44,120 bases of DNA from Acidimicrobiia bacterium (GTDB lineage: Bacteria > Actinomycetota > Acidimicrobiia > Acidimicrobiales > Aldehydirespiratoraceae): positions 1 through 44,120 of the forward strand of contig QIIW01000139.1 of the NCBI GenBank assembly GCA_003231645.1. Reading direction: 5' to 3'. Positions 14,798-23,205 of this stretch are shown piece by piece. A program made the translations under genes and the position numbers. Numbering within the stretch: the first letter of the stretch is position 1; the number at the start of each line of letters is the position of its first letter. Under the pieces are notes generated by a model, which was not told where the DNA came from, made no database searches, and saw only the letters and a list, made by a program, of their open reading frames with translations.

Positions 14798-16936
14798 TCA
14801 ACCCTTCATGAGGAAGTCGGCCTCGTCCTCGGCCAGCAGGAGGTCGATCTCGTCGCGCAGCCCGGGGTGGTCGTCGAGTTCCGGGTCGGAGTCGATGATC
14901 TCGAAGGCGACAGAGCGCGCCGACTCGACCCATTCCCGGTCGCGGCGCAACGAGGCGAGCTTCAGGTCGCTGCGACCCTTCTGGCGCTCCCCCATGATCG
15001 TGCCCTCACCCCGCAGGCCGAGGTCGACCTCGGCCAGATGGAACCCGTCGGTGCTGGCAACCAGGGCATCGATACGAGCCGCCCCATCAGGGGTTGCGGG
15101 ATCGCCCACCAGGTAGCAGCGCGAGGCATGCGTGCCACGACCCACACGACCGCGGAGCTGATGCAACTGCGCCATACCGAATCGGCCGGCGTCGAGCACG
15201 ACCATGATCGTGGCGTTGGGTACGTCGACGCCAACCTCGATCACCGTGGTGGCGACCAGCACATCGATCCGGCCCTCGCGAAAGTCCGACATGGTCTCCT
15301 CCTTGTCATCGGGGGCAACCCGGCCGTGCAGCAACCCGACCCGGAGTCCGGCCAGTTCTTCCCCTGCCAATCGCGCGTGGGTCTCCTCGGCGGAACGGAC
15401 ATCGAGCGATTCGGATTCGTCGATCAGCGGGCACACGACGTAGGCCTGGCGGCCCTCGGCCACCGACTCACGAATGTCGGCCCACACCGCCACCTCTTCG
15501 AGATCGGTGCGAGCCCAGATCGTGTCGATCGGGGTCCGGCCCGGTGGGAGTTCATCGAGCACCGACACGTCGAGGTCACCGTAGACGGTCATGGCAGCGG
15601 TGCGGGGAATCGGTGTGGCGGTCATGACCAACACATCGGGCGCCGCGCCGGTCTCACCCTTCTCACGAAGCGCGGCCCGTTGTTCGACCCCGAACCGGTG
15701 CTGTTCGTCGATCACGACCATGCCCAACGAGCGGTATTCGACCCGGTCCTGAATCAGCGCGTGGGTACCGATGACGATATCGACCCGACCCGTGGCCAGA
15801 TCGGCGAGTATCCGACGACGATCGGCCGTTCCCACCCGACTGACCAACAACTCCACTCTGAGTGGGCGCTCCCCCATGAGGCTCGACGGATCGGCAACCG
15901 ACAGATCGGCGAGCATCCCCGTGACGGCGAGGTGGTGCTGTTCGGCGAGCACCTCGGTCGGGACCATGAGGGCGCCCTGCATGCCGCCCTGGACCGCCAC
16001 CAGCAGGGCAGTGACGGCGACGACCGTCTTGCCCGAGCCGACATCGCCCTGCAGGAGTCGGTGCATGGGCCTGGGTAGAACCATGTCGGAGTACATCTCG
16101 TCGATGGTCCTGAGCTGAGCGCCGGTGAGAGCAAACGGGAGCCGCTGATGGAACGCCTCGACCAGTGGCCCGTCGACCCGGTGGACGACCCCGGCGGTTT
16201 CGCGTTCGATCCGACGCTTGCGCCGCACCAGTTCGAGCTGGACCCGAAGCAGCTCGTCGAACACCAGCCGTCGGCGGGCCTCGGCCTGCTCGGGCATCGA
16301 TTCCGGATGGTGTATGCCGTTGAAGGCTGCCTGGCGATCGATGAAATCGAAATGGTCGAGCACACGGCCCGGCACCGGATCGGCCAGCCCGCGAGCCCGG
16401 CAGCGGGCAAGCGCCTCGTCGATGAAGGAGGCGAGGTCCCAGGTGTGAAGGCCCGCCCTTTGCGATTGTGGGTAGACCGGGATGATCCGGCCGGTGCGGT
16501 TCCCGACCAGATCGACCACCGGGTTCGACATCTGTCGCCGCCCCCGGTAGAGCTCGACCTTTCCGTAGACGATCGCCTGGGTGCCCTCGCTCAGTTGCCG
16601 TTCGCGCCACGGCTGGTTGAAGAACGTGAGAGACAGGCGTCCGGTGCCGTCGCCGAACTCGACGTTGGTGAGGGTGCGACGGTTGCGGATCCGTCGCGAG
16701 CTGACCCGACGGACCTCGCCCAGCACCGTGGCCTCCTCTCCGACCTCCAGTTCCTCGATACGGGCCTGTCTGGTGCGATCGAGGTAGCGGCGCGGATAGT
16801 GCTGGAGCAGGTCGAGAACGGAGACTATTTCCTGGCCGGCGAGCGCCTTCGATTTCTTGTCGCCGACCCCGCGGAGCCGCCCGACCGGGATCTCGGACAG
16901 GTCACCGAGCGTCAGCGGAGGATCACCGACCGCCAC
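14798..16936 (-). CDS. recG: ATP-dependent DNA helicase RecG
   Basis: The 712-residue helicase reverses stalled forks and migrates Holliday junctions. The N-terminal wedge (OB fold) domain spans roughly 1-250, with DLLQHYPRRYLDR at its start. Walker A GDVGSGKT is at about 297-304, the DEQH box at 410-413 (DEQHRFG is the RecG form), followed by VMTATPIPRT, ATTVIEVGVDVPNA and QLRGRVGRG. The GTG at 16936 was chosen: AGGGG is 4 bases upstream and the fakA stop only 7 bases away; a longer in-frame opening to 17074 would lie within fakA. fakA-recG adjacency is typical of Gram-positive bacteria. Confidence 0.95.
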   Translation of the reverse strand: MAVGDPPLTLGDLSEIPVGRLRGVGDKKSKALAGQEIVSVLDLLQHYPRRYLDRTRQARIEELEVGEEATVLGEVRRVSSRRIRNRRTLTNVEFGDGTGRLSLTFFNQPWRERQLSEGTQAIVYGKVELYRGRRQMSNPVVDLVGNRTGRIIPVYPQSQRAGLHTWDLASFIDEALARCRARGLADPVPGRVLDHFDFIDRQAAFNGIHHPESMPEQAEARRRLVFDELLRVQLELVRRKRRIERETAGVVHRVDGPLVEAFHQRLPFALTGAQLRTIDEMYSDMVLPRPMHRLLQGDVGSGKTVVAVTALLVAVQGGMQGALMVPTEVLAEQHHLAVTGMLADLSVADPSSLMGERPLRVELLVSRVGTADRRRILADLATGRVDIVIGTHALIQDRVEYRSLGMVVIDEQHRFGVEQRAALREKGETGAAPDVLVMTATPIPRTAAMTVYGDLDVSVLDELPPGRTPIDTIWARTDLEEVAVWADIRESVAEGRQAYVVCPLIDESESLDVRSAEETHARLAGEELAGLRVGLLHGRVAPDDKEETMSDFREGRIDVLVATTVIEVGVDVPNATIMVVLDAGRFGMAQLHQLRGRVGRGTHASRCYLVGDPATPDGAARIDALVASTDGFHLAEVDLGLRGEGTIMGERQKGRSDLKLASLRRDREWVESARSVAFEIIDSDPELDDHPGLRDEIDLLLAEDEADFLMKG

Positions 16937-16943
16937 ACCGCCC

Positions 16944-18581
16944 CTATTCGAGACCGAAGTAGTAGGGGTAGAGGGGCTGGCCGCCGTCGTGGACCTCGGC
17001 CTCGATCTCGGGATGGTTGACCCCGAGCCACTCGACGATCCGTGCGGTGACCTGGTCGGCGGCATCACGGCCACCGATCACCGTGAGCAGTTCGTGATTA
17101 TCGTCGATGATCACGTCGAGCAGACCCGTCACGGCCTCGAACATGGTCGGAGCGACGCTGCAGATGCCGTCGCGACAGACCCCCAGCCAGTCACCGGTGG
17201 CGATCGGCCCGACATCGCAGACCGAATCACGCACGGCCCGCGTGACCTCGCCCGCCACGACATCGCTCGCGGCCCGGGTCATGGCGGCCGCGTTCTTCTC
17301 GGCCGAGATCTGGGGGTCGTAGGCCATCAGCGATGCCATGCCCTCGGCGATCCCTCGGGTGGGCACGACCCGAACCGTGCGACTCGTCTGGGCGTCGACC
17401 TGCTCGGCCACCGCGATGATGTTCTTGTTGTTGGGCAGGATGACCACCTCAGGAGCCGGAGCCGACTCGACCGCGGCAACCAAATCGGCGGTCGACGGGT
17501 TCATGGACTGCCCACCGGTGACCACGGCATGGACACCCATCGAGCGCAGGATCGCCACCACCCCCACGCCGACGCCGACAGCGACGACCGCGGTCGGCAC
17601 CGGCTCACCCGCGGCGGCATCGGGCACACCGCCGATCTCGGCCGACACCCATTCACGCTCCTCGACTTCCTCGAGCAGATCGGTGACACGAATCTGGTGG
17701 GGTCGCCCCACGGCGATGCCGGCCTCGATCGCGGTTCCGATGTCGTCGGTGTGGATGTGACAGTTCCAGATCCCGTCGCCCCCCACCACGACGATCGAAT
17801 CACCGACCTCGGCCCATGCCGACCTGAAGGTGCCGATCGAGTCGTCGGGTACGTCGAGGAAGAACATCACCTCGTACCTGAGATCGGCGATCGAGTTGCC
17901 GTGCTCGTCGCCGGTGCGACCGACAGACTTCATCGGCGGCGCGGTCACCGTCGGCTCAGGTAACGGGCGATTGTCGACCACGTTGAGCGTGGCGTCGAGG
18001 AACAGCAGGAAGCCCGCACCTCCGGCATCGACCACGCCGGCGTCGGCGAGCACCCGAAGCAGTTGCGGGGTGCGTTGCAGCGAGGCGGAACCCTCGGTGT
18101 GGGCAGCCTGTAGCACGCCGAGCAAATCGGCTCCCTCGGCCGCGGCCGCCGCCGCCGCCTCGCTCGCTTCGCGGGCGACGGTGAGAATGGTTCCCTCCAC
18201 CGGTTTGCCGACCGCGCCGTAGGCTCCCTCGGCCGCGGCCGCCAGTGCCTCGGCGAACACCGGTCCGTCGATCGACGGCTTCGATCCCACCACGCCGACA
18301 AAACCTCGGAGCATCTGCGACATGATCACGCCGGAATTGCCGCGTGCCCCCATCAACGATCCGTGGGCGATGGCGGCGCACACCGAGTCGAGATCATCAC
18401 CACCCTGCTCGATTTCATCGACCACCGAACGCAGCGTGAGCGACATGTTGGTTCCGGTGTCGCCATCGGGGACCGGGTAGACGTTTAGGTTGTTGATCGC
18501 CTCCCTGTGTTCGACCAGAGCATCGCGAAAAACCACGATCAACGATCGGAGAGCGGCGGCATCGAGGAACGCTGTCGTCAC
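16944..18581 (-). CDS. fakA: DAK2-domain fatty acid kinase-like protein
   Basis: The 545-residue protein has an N-terminal DhaL-type ATP-binding domain with NVYPVPDGDTGTNM at about 33-46, whose aspartates hold two magnesium ions, and GSLMGARGNSGVIMSQ near 85. A middle domain and a C-terminal FakA domain follow (VTGGQSMNPSTADL, LPNNKNIIAVAEQ, VPTRGIAEGMASL). In Firmicutes FakA phosphorylates fatty acids held by FakB; no fakB is seen here. The GTG at 18581 is preferred because a TACGAT box lies 8 bases upstream with no ribosome binding site, while the start at 18614 would place that box in the coding region. Confidence 0.9.
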   Translation of the reverse strand: MTTAFLDAAALRSLIVVFRDALVEHREAINNLNVYPVPDGDTGTNMSLTLRSVVDEIEQGGDDLDSVCAAIAHGSLMGARGNSGVIMSQMLRGFVGVVGSKPSIDGPVFAEALAAAAEGAYGAVGKPVEGTILTVAREASEAAAAAAAEGADLLGVLQAAHTEGSASLQRTPQLLRVLADAGVVDAGGAGFLLFLDATLNVVDNRPLPEPTVTAPPMKSVGRTGDEHGNSIADLRYEVMFFLDVPDDSIGTFRSAWAEVGDSIVVVGGDGIWNCHIHTDDIGTAIEAGIAVGRPHQIRVTDLLEEVEEREWVSAEIGGVPDAAAGEPVPTAVVAVGVGVGVVAILRSMGVHAVVTGGQSMNPSTADLVAAVESAPAPEVVILPNNKNIIAVAEQVDAQTSRTVRVVPTRGIAEGMASLMAYDPQISAEKNAAAMTRAASDVVAGEVTRAVRDSVCDVGPIATGDWLGVCRDGICSVAPTMFEAVTGLLDVIIDDNHELLTVIGGRDAADQVTARIVEWLGVNHPEIEAEVHDGGQPLYPYYFGLE

Positions 18582-18589
18582 GGCGAGGG

Positions 18590-18595
18590 ATCGTA
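18590..18595 (-). promoter_or_regulatory. -10 box for fakA (leaderless)
   Basis: TACGAT sits 8 bases before the GTG at 18581 with no Shine-Dalgarno sequence between. It is divergent from the box of the cold-shock-like gene 35 bases away. Confidence 0.5.
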
Positions 18596-18630
18596 CCGTT
18601 CCGACGTCGACCACGTTGCCCTCGGGCCGG

Positions 18631-18636
18631 TACGCT
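18631..18636 (+). promoter_or_regulatory. -10 box for the cold-shock-like gene (leaderless)
   Basis: TACGCT lies 7 bases before the ATG at 18644, with no ribosome binding site. Confidence 0.55.
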
Positions 18637-18643
18637 TCGCCCG

Positions 18644-18865
18644 ATGCAGGGTGTGATCAAGAGCTACGACCCGGTGACCCATGACGGTGTGTTGATCAAC
18701 GAGGCCGACCTGGCCGATGTCGATCTGGCCGAAGACGCCCTCGAGGGGTCGATTCTGCGCATGCTGCGGCCCGGGCAACGGGTCCGGTTCGACCTCGACT
18801 CCAAGGGCCTGGCCACGAGTCTGCGGCTGGGTTCCGAGGTCGACATGTCCACTCCCGAATTCTGA
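18644..18865 (+). CDS. Small OB-fold, cold-shock-domain-like protein
   Basis: The 73-residue protein resembles a cold-shock domain in layout: MQGVIKSYDPVTHDGVLI matches the first three strands, LRPGQRVRFDLDSKG matches the 'L--G--V-F' fourth strand, and LATSLRLG the last. The two RNA-binding motifs are not kept: KGFGFI becomes HDGVLI and the aromatic DVFVH becomes DVDLA. It therefore may not bind nucleic acid in the usual way. The ATG has a -10 box at 7 bases and faces away from fakA. The 3' side has a bidirectional terminator shared with pckA. Function unknown. Confidence 0.75.
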   Translation: MQGVIKSYDPVTHDGVLINEADLADVDLAEDALEGSILRMLRPGQRVRFDLDSKGLATSLRLGSEVDMSTPEF

Positions 18866-18882
18866 CCCACTTTCCACGCGGG

Positions 18883-18906
18883 GGCGCAGGCCGGTCGGCC
18901 TGCGCC
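18883..18906. terminator. Bidirectional hairpin between the cold-shock-like gene and pckA
   Basis: Perfect 10-base arms (GGCGCAGGCC / GGCCTGCGCC) with a 4-base loop lie in the 72-base gap between two convergent genes. There is no long T tract, as is common in high-GC actinobacteria. Confidence 0.65.
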
Positions 18907-18937
18907 GGGCAACCGGCGCTCTCCGGCGGCACCTCGA

Positions 18938-20602
18938 TCAGATCGCAGCCTTGATCCCGCGGCTCCGGTAGCCCTGGGACTCGAAGCGTCGGCGGAACCT
19001 GTCCCGCAGCGCGATGGCCGCGACATCGTAAGCCTCGGTGTCGCTCCACGTGGTTCTCGGCGACAGGATCTCCGACGGGACCCCGGGGCACGAGACGGGC
19101 ATCTTGAGGCCGAGAATTGGATGCTCGACCACCTCCGTGTTGTCGAGTTCACCGGCGAGCGCGGCGCGCAGTATGGCACGCGTGTATCGAAGCGACATCC
19201 GCTTACCCACTCCGTAGGCGCCGCCGGTCCAGCCGGTGTTGAGCAGCACGCAGCGGGTGTGATGGCGCTGCATCCGATCGGCCAGGAGCTCGGCGTAGAC
19301 ACTGGGCCGACGCGACATGAACGGAGCCCCGAAGCACGACGAGAAGCTCGGCTCGGGCTCGACGACACCGACTTCGGTGCCGGCCAGCTTGGAGGTGAAC
19401 CCCATCACGAAGTGGTACATGACCTCGTCGTGATCGAGGATCGACACCGGGGGAAGCACACCGAACGCGTCGGCGGTCAACAGCACGATCGTGTCGGGAT
19501 GCGGTCCGGTCGCCCCGGGGGCCACATTGGGATTGCAGGTGAGCGGGTAGGCGAATCTGGTGTTCTCGGTGATCGACGAGTCGGACAGGTCAAATTCGTC
19601 GGGACGGGTGTCGGAGAGGTCCCGGTTGGGAATCCCGGGCACGTTTTCGATCAGCGTTCCCTTCATGGAAAGCGCCGCGGCGATCACCGGCTCGTCGTTC
19701 TTGTCGAGGTCGATGAGCTTCGCGTAGCAGCCGTTCTCGAAGTTGGACACACCGGTATCGGTCCAGACGTGCTCGTCGTCGCCGATCAGTTGGCGATCGG
19801 GATCCGCCGAGAGAGTCGTCTTTCCCGTACCACTGAGACCGAAAAGGATCGCACTCTCATTGTCGTCGCCCACATTGGCCGAGCAGTGCATCGAGAGTTG
19901 GCCCTCGCCGGGGAGCACGAAGTTCATGACCGTGAACATCGTCTTCTTGTTGACTCCGCAGTAGTCGGCGGGCCCGAGCACCAACGCCACCCGGCCCTCG
20001 ATGTCGATGATCACCGCGCGATCGGAGCGGGTGGAGTCGCGGGCCGGGTCGCAGATGAACGATGGGACGTTGATGAGGGTCCAGCCCCGGTCGGACCTGT
20101 CGGAGTCGTCGCGGATCTCGCTCGGGAACATGACGTTGCAGAAATAAGCGTGGGAGGCATACTCGCCGACGAACCGGAACGGCTCGGCGAATTTGGTGTC
20201 CCAACCGCAGAACAGATCGGTGACGTAGAGCGTGGGCCGGGTGGTGTTGAGATGCCCCACGACCCTCGGCAGGAGTTCGTCGAAGGTCGCCGGGGCGAAC
20301 TTCGCGAACCCGTCCTTCCACCACACCTCGTCGCTCACACTCTCCCGGTCGACGCAGTAGGTGTCGTTGACCGGACGCCCGGTGCACTCCGGATCGGTGT
20401 AGAAGACCAGCGGTCCGTCGACACCCAGCGACGTGGCGAACGCCTTCTGGGCATCACTCGGACCCCCGATGGTCACCCGGCCACGATCATTGGCCACCGC
20501 GGCATCGAACAGTTGGTCCTGGGTCAGACCGAAGGCCAGGTCCGGACCGGTGATGCCGAATGAACGCTGTAGTTGATCTGCCGCCGCTGAGGCTCTGGCC
20601 AC
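18938..20602 (-). CDS. pckA: Phosphoenolpyruvate carboxykinase (ATP type), divergent
   Basis: The 554-residue enzyme would convert oxaloacetate and ATP to PEP and CO2, the entry to gluconeogenesis. Its fold marks are clear: MHCSANVG near 238, the kinase loop GLSGTGKTTLS at 255-265, LIGDDEH at 272-278, TADAFGVLPPVS near 377, and GVGKR near the C-terminus. Several usually fixed positions differ: TGRSPKD is TGRPVND, NFEGGCYAK is NFENGCYAK, and the active-site arginine of AGTERG (Arg333 in E. coli) is Val411. GTG start with GGAG 6 bases upstream. The ATP form is less common in actinobacteria than the GTP form. It may be co-transcribed with uspA. Activity should not be assumed. Confidence 0.87.
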   Translation of the reverse strand: MARASAAADQLQRSFGITGPDLAFGLTQDQLFDAAVANDRGRVTIGGPSDAQKAFATSLGVDGPLVFYTDPECTGRPVNDTYCVDRESVSDEVWWKDGFAKFAPATFDELLPRVVGHLNTTRPTLYVTDLFCGWDTKFAEPFRFVGEYASHAYFCNVMFPSEIRDDSDRSDRGWTLINVPSFICDPARDSTRSDRAVIIDIEGRVALVLGPADYCGVNKKTMFTVMNFVLPGEGQLSMHCSANVGDDNESAILFGLSGTGKTTLSADPDRQLIGDDEHVWTDTGVSNFENGCYAKLIDLDKNDEPVIAAALSMKGTLIENVPGIPNRDLSDTRPDEFDLSDSSITENTRFAYPLTCNPNVAPGATGPHPDTIVLLTADAFGVLPPVSILDHDEVMYHFVMGFTSKLAGTEVGVVEPEPSFSSCFGAPFMSRRPSVYAELLADRMQRHHTRCVLLNTGWTGGAYGVGKRMSLRYTRAILRAALAGELDNTEVVEHPILGLKMPVSCPGVPSEILSPRTTWSDTEAYDVAAIALRDRFRRRFESQGYRSRGIKAAI

Positions 20603-20690
20603 GTCGGTCTCCGAGGTCGTTGCGGGCTCACCTGGATGACCCCCGTACCGGACGAACGTCGACCGGAGCGGCCAACCCTACAGGCAGCTG

Positions 20691-21569
20691 TCAATCGGCG
20701 ACGGGAATCGGCTCGGCCTTGGCCCGGACCACGGCGAGCGGACATTTTGGGTGGTGGACCAGCGACGCCGCCACCGAGCCCATCACCAAGTGGAAGATTC
20801 CGCCATGGCCGTGGCTGCCGATGACCAGCAGGTCGGCGTCCTCGGCCGCGTGGGTGAGAACGGTCCTGGGGTCACCCCTCATGGTGACCGTATCGAGCCG
20901 ACCGCAGTCGACGCCCGATCCACCAAGCGCGGCACACACCGAGTCGAGTCGCTTTCGTGCCGCCTCCTCGTAGGCGGCCGTACTGGGCACCATCGGGTCG
21001 TAGCCGTAGAGCACCGGCGTGTCCCAGGCTGTGATCACCTTCACGGGAAGCGGAGCCGGCACGTGCTCCAGAGCCCACCGCACGGCTCGATGGGAATTCT
21101 CCGAACCATCGACCCCGACGACGACATGCTGGAGCGGGTCCACCTCGGTGGACGATGGCACGACTATCACCGTGCTCTCGGCGTGGGCGGCGCATCCGGT
21201 GCTCACCGAGGTCATGAGCCAGTCGCGCATGGCGCCATAGCCTCGGGTGCCCACCACGATGAGATCGTCGGGGCCGGCACGGTGGATCAGGGTTGCCGCC
21301 GGCTCTCCTCTCAGCACCTCGGCCTCGACATCACGGTCGATCATGTCGACCGCCGTGGCGAGCTGTTCGCTCGCCATCGTCTCCATCTCCTCAACCGGAG
21401 GGACCGGATAACCACCCAGTGGCGATGGGAACGCCGACCACACCGGGAAGTTCCAGACCCGAACGGCGACAACCTTCGCATCGGCGGGCGCGAACACGGC
21501 CGCCCACCGCAAGGCCACCATTGATTCCGACGAACCGTCGACGCCGACAATCACGGTTGAGGCACTCAT
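20691..21569 (-). CDS. Tandem-domain universal stress protein
   Basis: The 292-residue cytoplasmic protein has two UspA domains of about 140 residues, each opening with a VIVGVDGS or VVVGVDGS strand. The second keeps the ATP-binding loop G-x2-G-x9-G-S (GSHGHGGIFHLVMGSVA); in the first the late Gly is Thr (GTRGYGAMRDWLMTSVS), so nucleotide binding there may be weaker. Tandem proteins of this type respond to hypoxia and starvation in mycobacteria. The ATG at 21569 has AGGTGG upstream. A likely promoter lies at 21616-21644. The next gene downstream is pckA, 88 bases on. Confidence 0.92.
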   Translation of the reverse strand: MSASTVIVGVDGSSESMVALRWAAVFAPADAKVVAVRVWNFPVWSAFPSPLGGYPVPPVEEMETMASEQLATAVDMIDRDVEAEVLRGEPAATLIHRAGPDDLIVVGTRGYGAMRDWLMTSVSTGCAAHAESTVIVVPSSTEVDPLQHVVVGVDGSENSHRAVRWALEHVPAPLPVKVITAWDTPVLYGYDPMVPSTAAYEEAARKRLDSVCAALGGSGVDCGRLDTVTMRGDPRTVLTHAAEDADLLVIGSHGHGGIFHLVMGSVAASLVHHPKCPLAVVRAKAEPIPVAD

Positions 21570-21615
21570 GACATCCACCTACCCATCTGATCGATTCATT
21601 GTTCTTCCTGACTCG

Positions 21616-21644
21616 ATTGTCCGTCGCGAAGCGTCACTGTTCAA
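21616..21644 (-). promoter_or_regulatory. Promoter candidate for the universal stress protein
   Basis: TTGAAC (21644-21639) and GACAAT (21621-21616) are separated by exactly 17 bases, near the sigma-70-type consensus, about 47 bases before the start codon. Confidence 0.45.
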
Positions 21645-21688
21645 GTTGTTCCCACGCCAACCTAGACCACGCGGGCCTGGGGCCACGC

Positions 21689-22063
21689 TCAAACGCTCAG
21701 GTAGATGGCCCTGATACCCAGGCCCATGATCCACAGGCTGCCCAATCCGTAGAGCAGATAGATCCGGTCCCTCATCTCGTTTCGGTAGGCATAGATGAGG
21801 CCGATGCTGACAAAGGCCGAGAACCCGTAGAGCTGATGGCGATCAGGAGCGAGATTCTCGGAATTCTGAAGAATGACCCCGAGAATGACCTGCGCCACGA
21901 TCACCAACTCGGCGACGATCACACCGATCCAGATCGACTTGTGTCGCAACCGGGGAAGGAAGTGAGCGGCCAACGCCCAGGCGCCGACCAGCCCGTTGGA
22001 GAAGACCAGGATCCAGGCGACTCCGCGATGCATCGACCGGACCGAAGCAACGACCTCGATCAT
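21689..22063 (-). CDS. Four-helix membrane protein of unknown function
   Basis: The 124-residue product has four predicted membrane helices: about 14-33 (AWILVFSNGLVGAWALAAHF), 44-62 (IGVIVAELVIVAQVILGV), 78-95 and 103-122, joined by short basic loops (RLRHK, YRNEMRDR). I do not recognise a family. The ATG at 22063 was chosen over a longer opening to 22222: it overlaps the preceding oxygenase stop by four bases (ATGA) and has AGG 8 bases upstream, and the longer version adds an Arg-rich segment that is only the other frame of the upstream gene. It is the last gene of the seven-gene minus-strand run. Its pairing with a heme oxygenase might suggest a heme or redox role, but that is speculation. 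Confidence 0.72.
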   Translation of the reverse strand: MIEVVASVRSMHRGVAWILVFSNGLVGAWALAAHFLPRLRHKSIWIGVIVAELVIVAQVILGVILQNSENLAPDRHQLYGFSAFVSIGLIYAYRNEMRDRIYLLYGLGSLWIMGLGIRAIYLSV

Positions 22064-22389
22064 GAAGGCGACCTGGAGACCTCTACCGAGTAGCTCCACA
22101 GTTCGGCCGAGATCGACACGGGGGCACGGCCCTCGCTGCCGCCTGCCTCGCGCGCACCACGGTGTCCGTGAGCGAACTGGGGAGACTCGACCCACCGCTC
22201 GAACGACTCGTCGCCGGCCCATCTGGTGATCACGAGCCAGGTATCGCGGTCGTCGGTGGGGCGAAGCAGCTCGAAACCCTCGAAACCTTCCATGCCGTCG
22301 ACCGCCGCCGCCCGCTCCGCGAAACGGCGGGCGATCTCGCCACCGGCCTCGCCCGGCACGGTGATGGCGTTGATCTTGACGATGGTCAT
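22060..22389 (-). CDS. MhuD/IsdG-type heme-degrading monooxygenase
   Basis: The 109-residue protein has the ABM ferredoxin-like fold and matches mycobacterial MhuD closely: MTIVKINAITVPGEAGGEI at the N-terminus with the catalytic Asn7, GFEGFELLRP near 35-44, Trp66 in SFERWVESP, and a histidine at 74 or 76 in the place of the heme-binding His75. MhuD opens heme to mycobilin and releases iron. The ATG at 22389 has GGAG 5 bases upstream; it overlaps the PIG-L deacetylase stop (ATGA). No heme importer lies in the window, so the heme source is unknown. The C-terminal half differs from MhuD by a Gly/Glu-rich insert. Confidence 0.85.
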   Translation of the reverse strand: MTIVKINAITVPGEAGGEIARRFAERAAAVDGMEGFEGFELLRPTDDRDTWLVITRWAGDESFERWVESPQFAHGHRGAREAGGSEGRAPVSISAELWSYSVEVSRSPS

Positions 22390-23204
22390 GGGCTCTCCAA
22401 CGGTTCGAACAGGTCGGCGGAGTATGGCGGCCCGCCGGGCGTCGAACCTCGCAGGACGAACCACTCGGTGCCGAACGCCGCCAGGAACGCCTCGGGAGGC
22501 AACGCCATGAAGAACGACTCCTCGGTTATCTGAGAACGGTGCTCAGCCATCGTCCTGCGTTTGCGATCGATCACCGAGGACACATCGACCGCGTGGGTGA
22601 TCATCGCCGCCGGGGTTCCGATGTCGGTCTCCCTGATCTCCTGACGCCTGGCCTCCACCTCCTCGCCGGCGTCGATCTCGGCCAGGGATTCGTCGTCGGC
22701 CAGCCAGCGCAGGAAATCGCGATTCATGGTGGCCTCGTAGACCAGGTCGACACCCGCCAGCTCGGCGGCTCGAACACCGACCCTGTGAACCTGAATGTGG
22801 TCGGGGTGGCCGTAGTTGCCGTGGTCGTCGTAGATGGTGACCAGTGAGGCGTTCTCCTCGAGGAGGATGTCGGCCAATCGGCGGGCGGCGTCCTCCACCG
22901 GGGTCTGCCAGAAACAGTCGGAAATCTCACTGGTTGCCTCGCCCGCCATGCCCGAGTCGGGGTAGCCGAGCATCTCGACGCGATGCACCCCCATCACGTC
23001 GGCAGCCTGCAACAATTCGGCGGCGCGCACGTCGGCGAGCGTGGACCCCTCGGGGATCGAACCCGGTGTGGGCTCGCCGAGGGCCCCGTCGGTCGCGGTG
23101 ACCAGGACCACTCGGTGACCGGCCGCCGAAGCCAGGATCATCGTGCCGGCGGTCGAGATCGACTCGTCGTCGGGATGGGCGTGGAAGAAGACGGCGGTGG
23201 CCAT
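22386..23204 (-). CDS. PIG-L family deacetylase (MshB/Mca-like)
   Basis: The 272-residue zinc hydrolase opens with the family's strand and metal motif HAHPDDE (His10 and Asp13 as ligands), has TATDGALGE near 38, and closes the metal site with GHPDHIQVHRVG near 132. The relatives MshB and Mca remove acetyl groups from GlcNAc-inositol or mycothiol conjugates; length and the YDDHGNYGHPDH segment fit this group. The exact substrate is not clear. It starts one base after the racemase stop and overlaps the heme oxygenase start, so it is surely co-translated with them. Confidence 0.9.
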   Translation of the reverse strand: MATAVFFHAHPDDESISTAGTMILASAAGHRVVLVTATDGALGEPTPGSIPEGSTLADVRAAELLQAADVMGVHRVEMLGYPDSGMAGEATSEISDCFWQTPVEDAARRLADILLEENASLVTIYDDHGNYGHPDHIQVHRVGVRAAELAGVDLVYEATMNRDFLRWLADDESLAEIDAGEEVEARRQEIRETDIGTPAAMITHAVDVSSVIDRKRRTMAEHRSQITEESFFMALPPEAFLAAFGTEWFVLRGSTPGGPPYSADLFEPLESP

Positions 23205-23205
23205 G

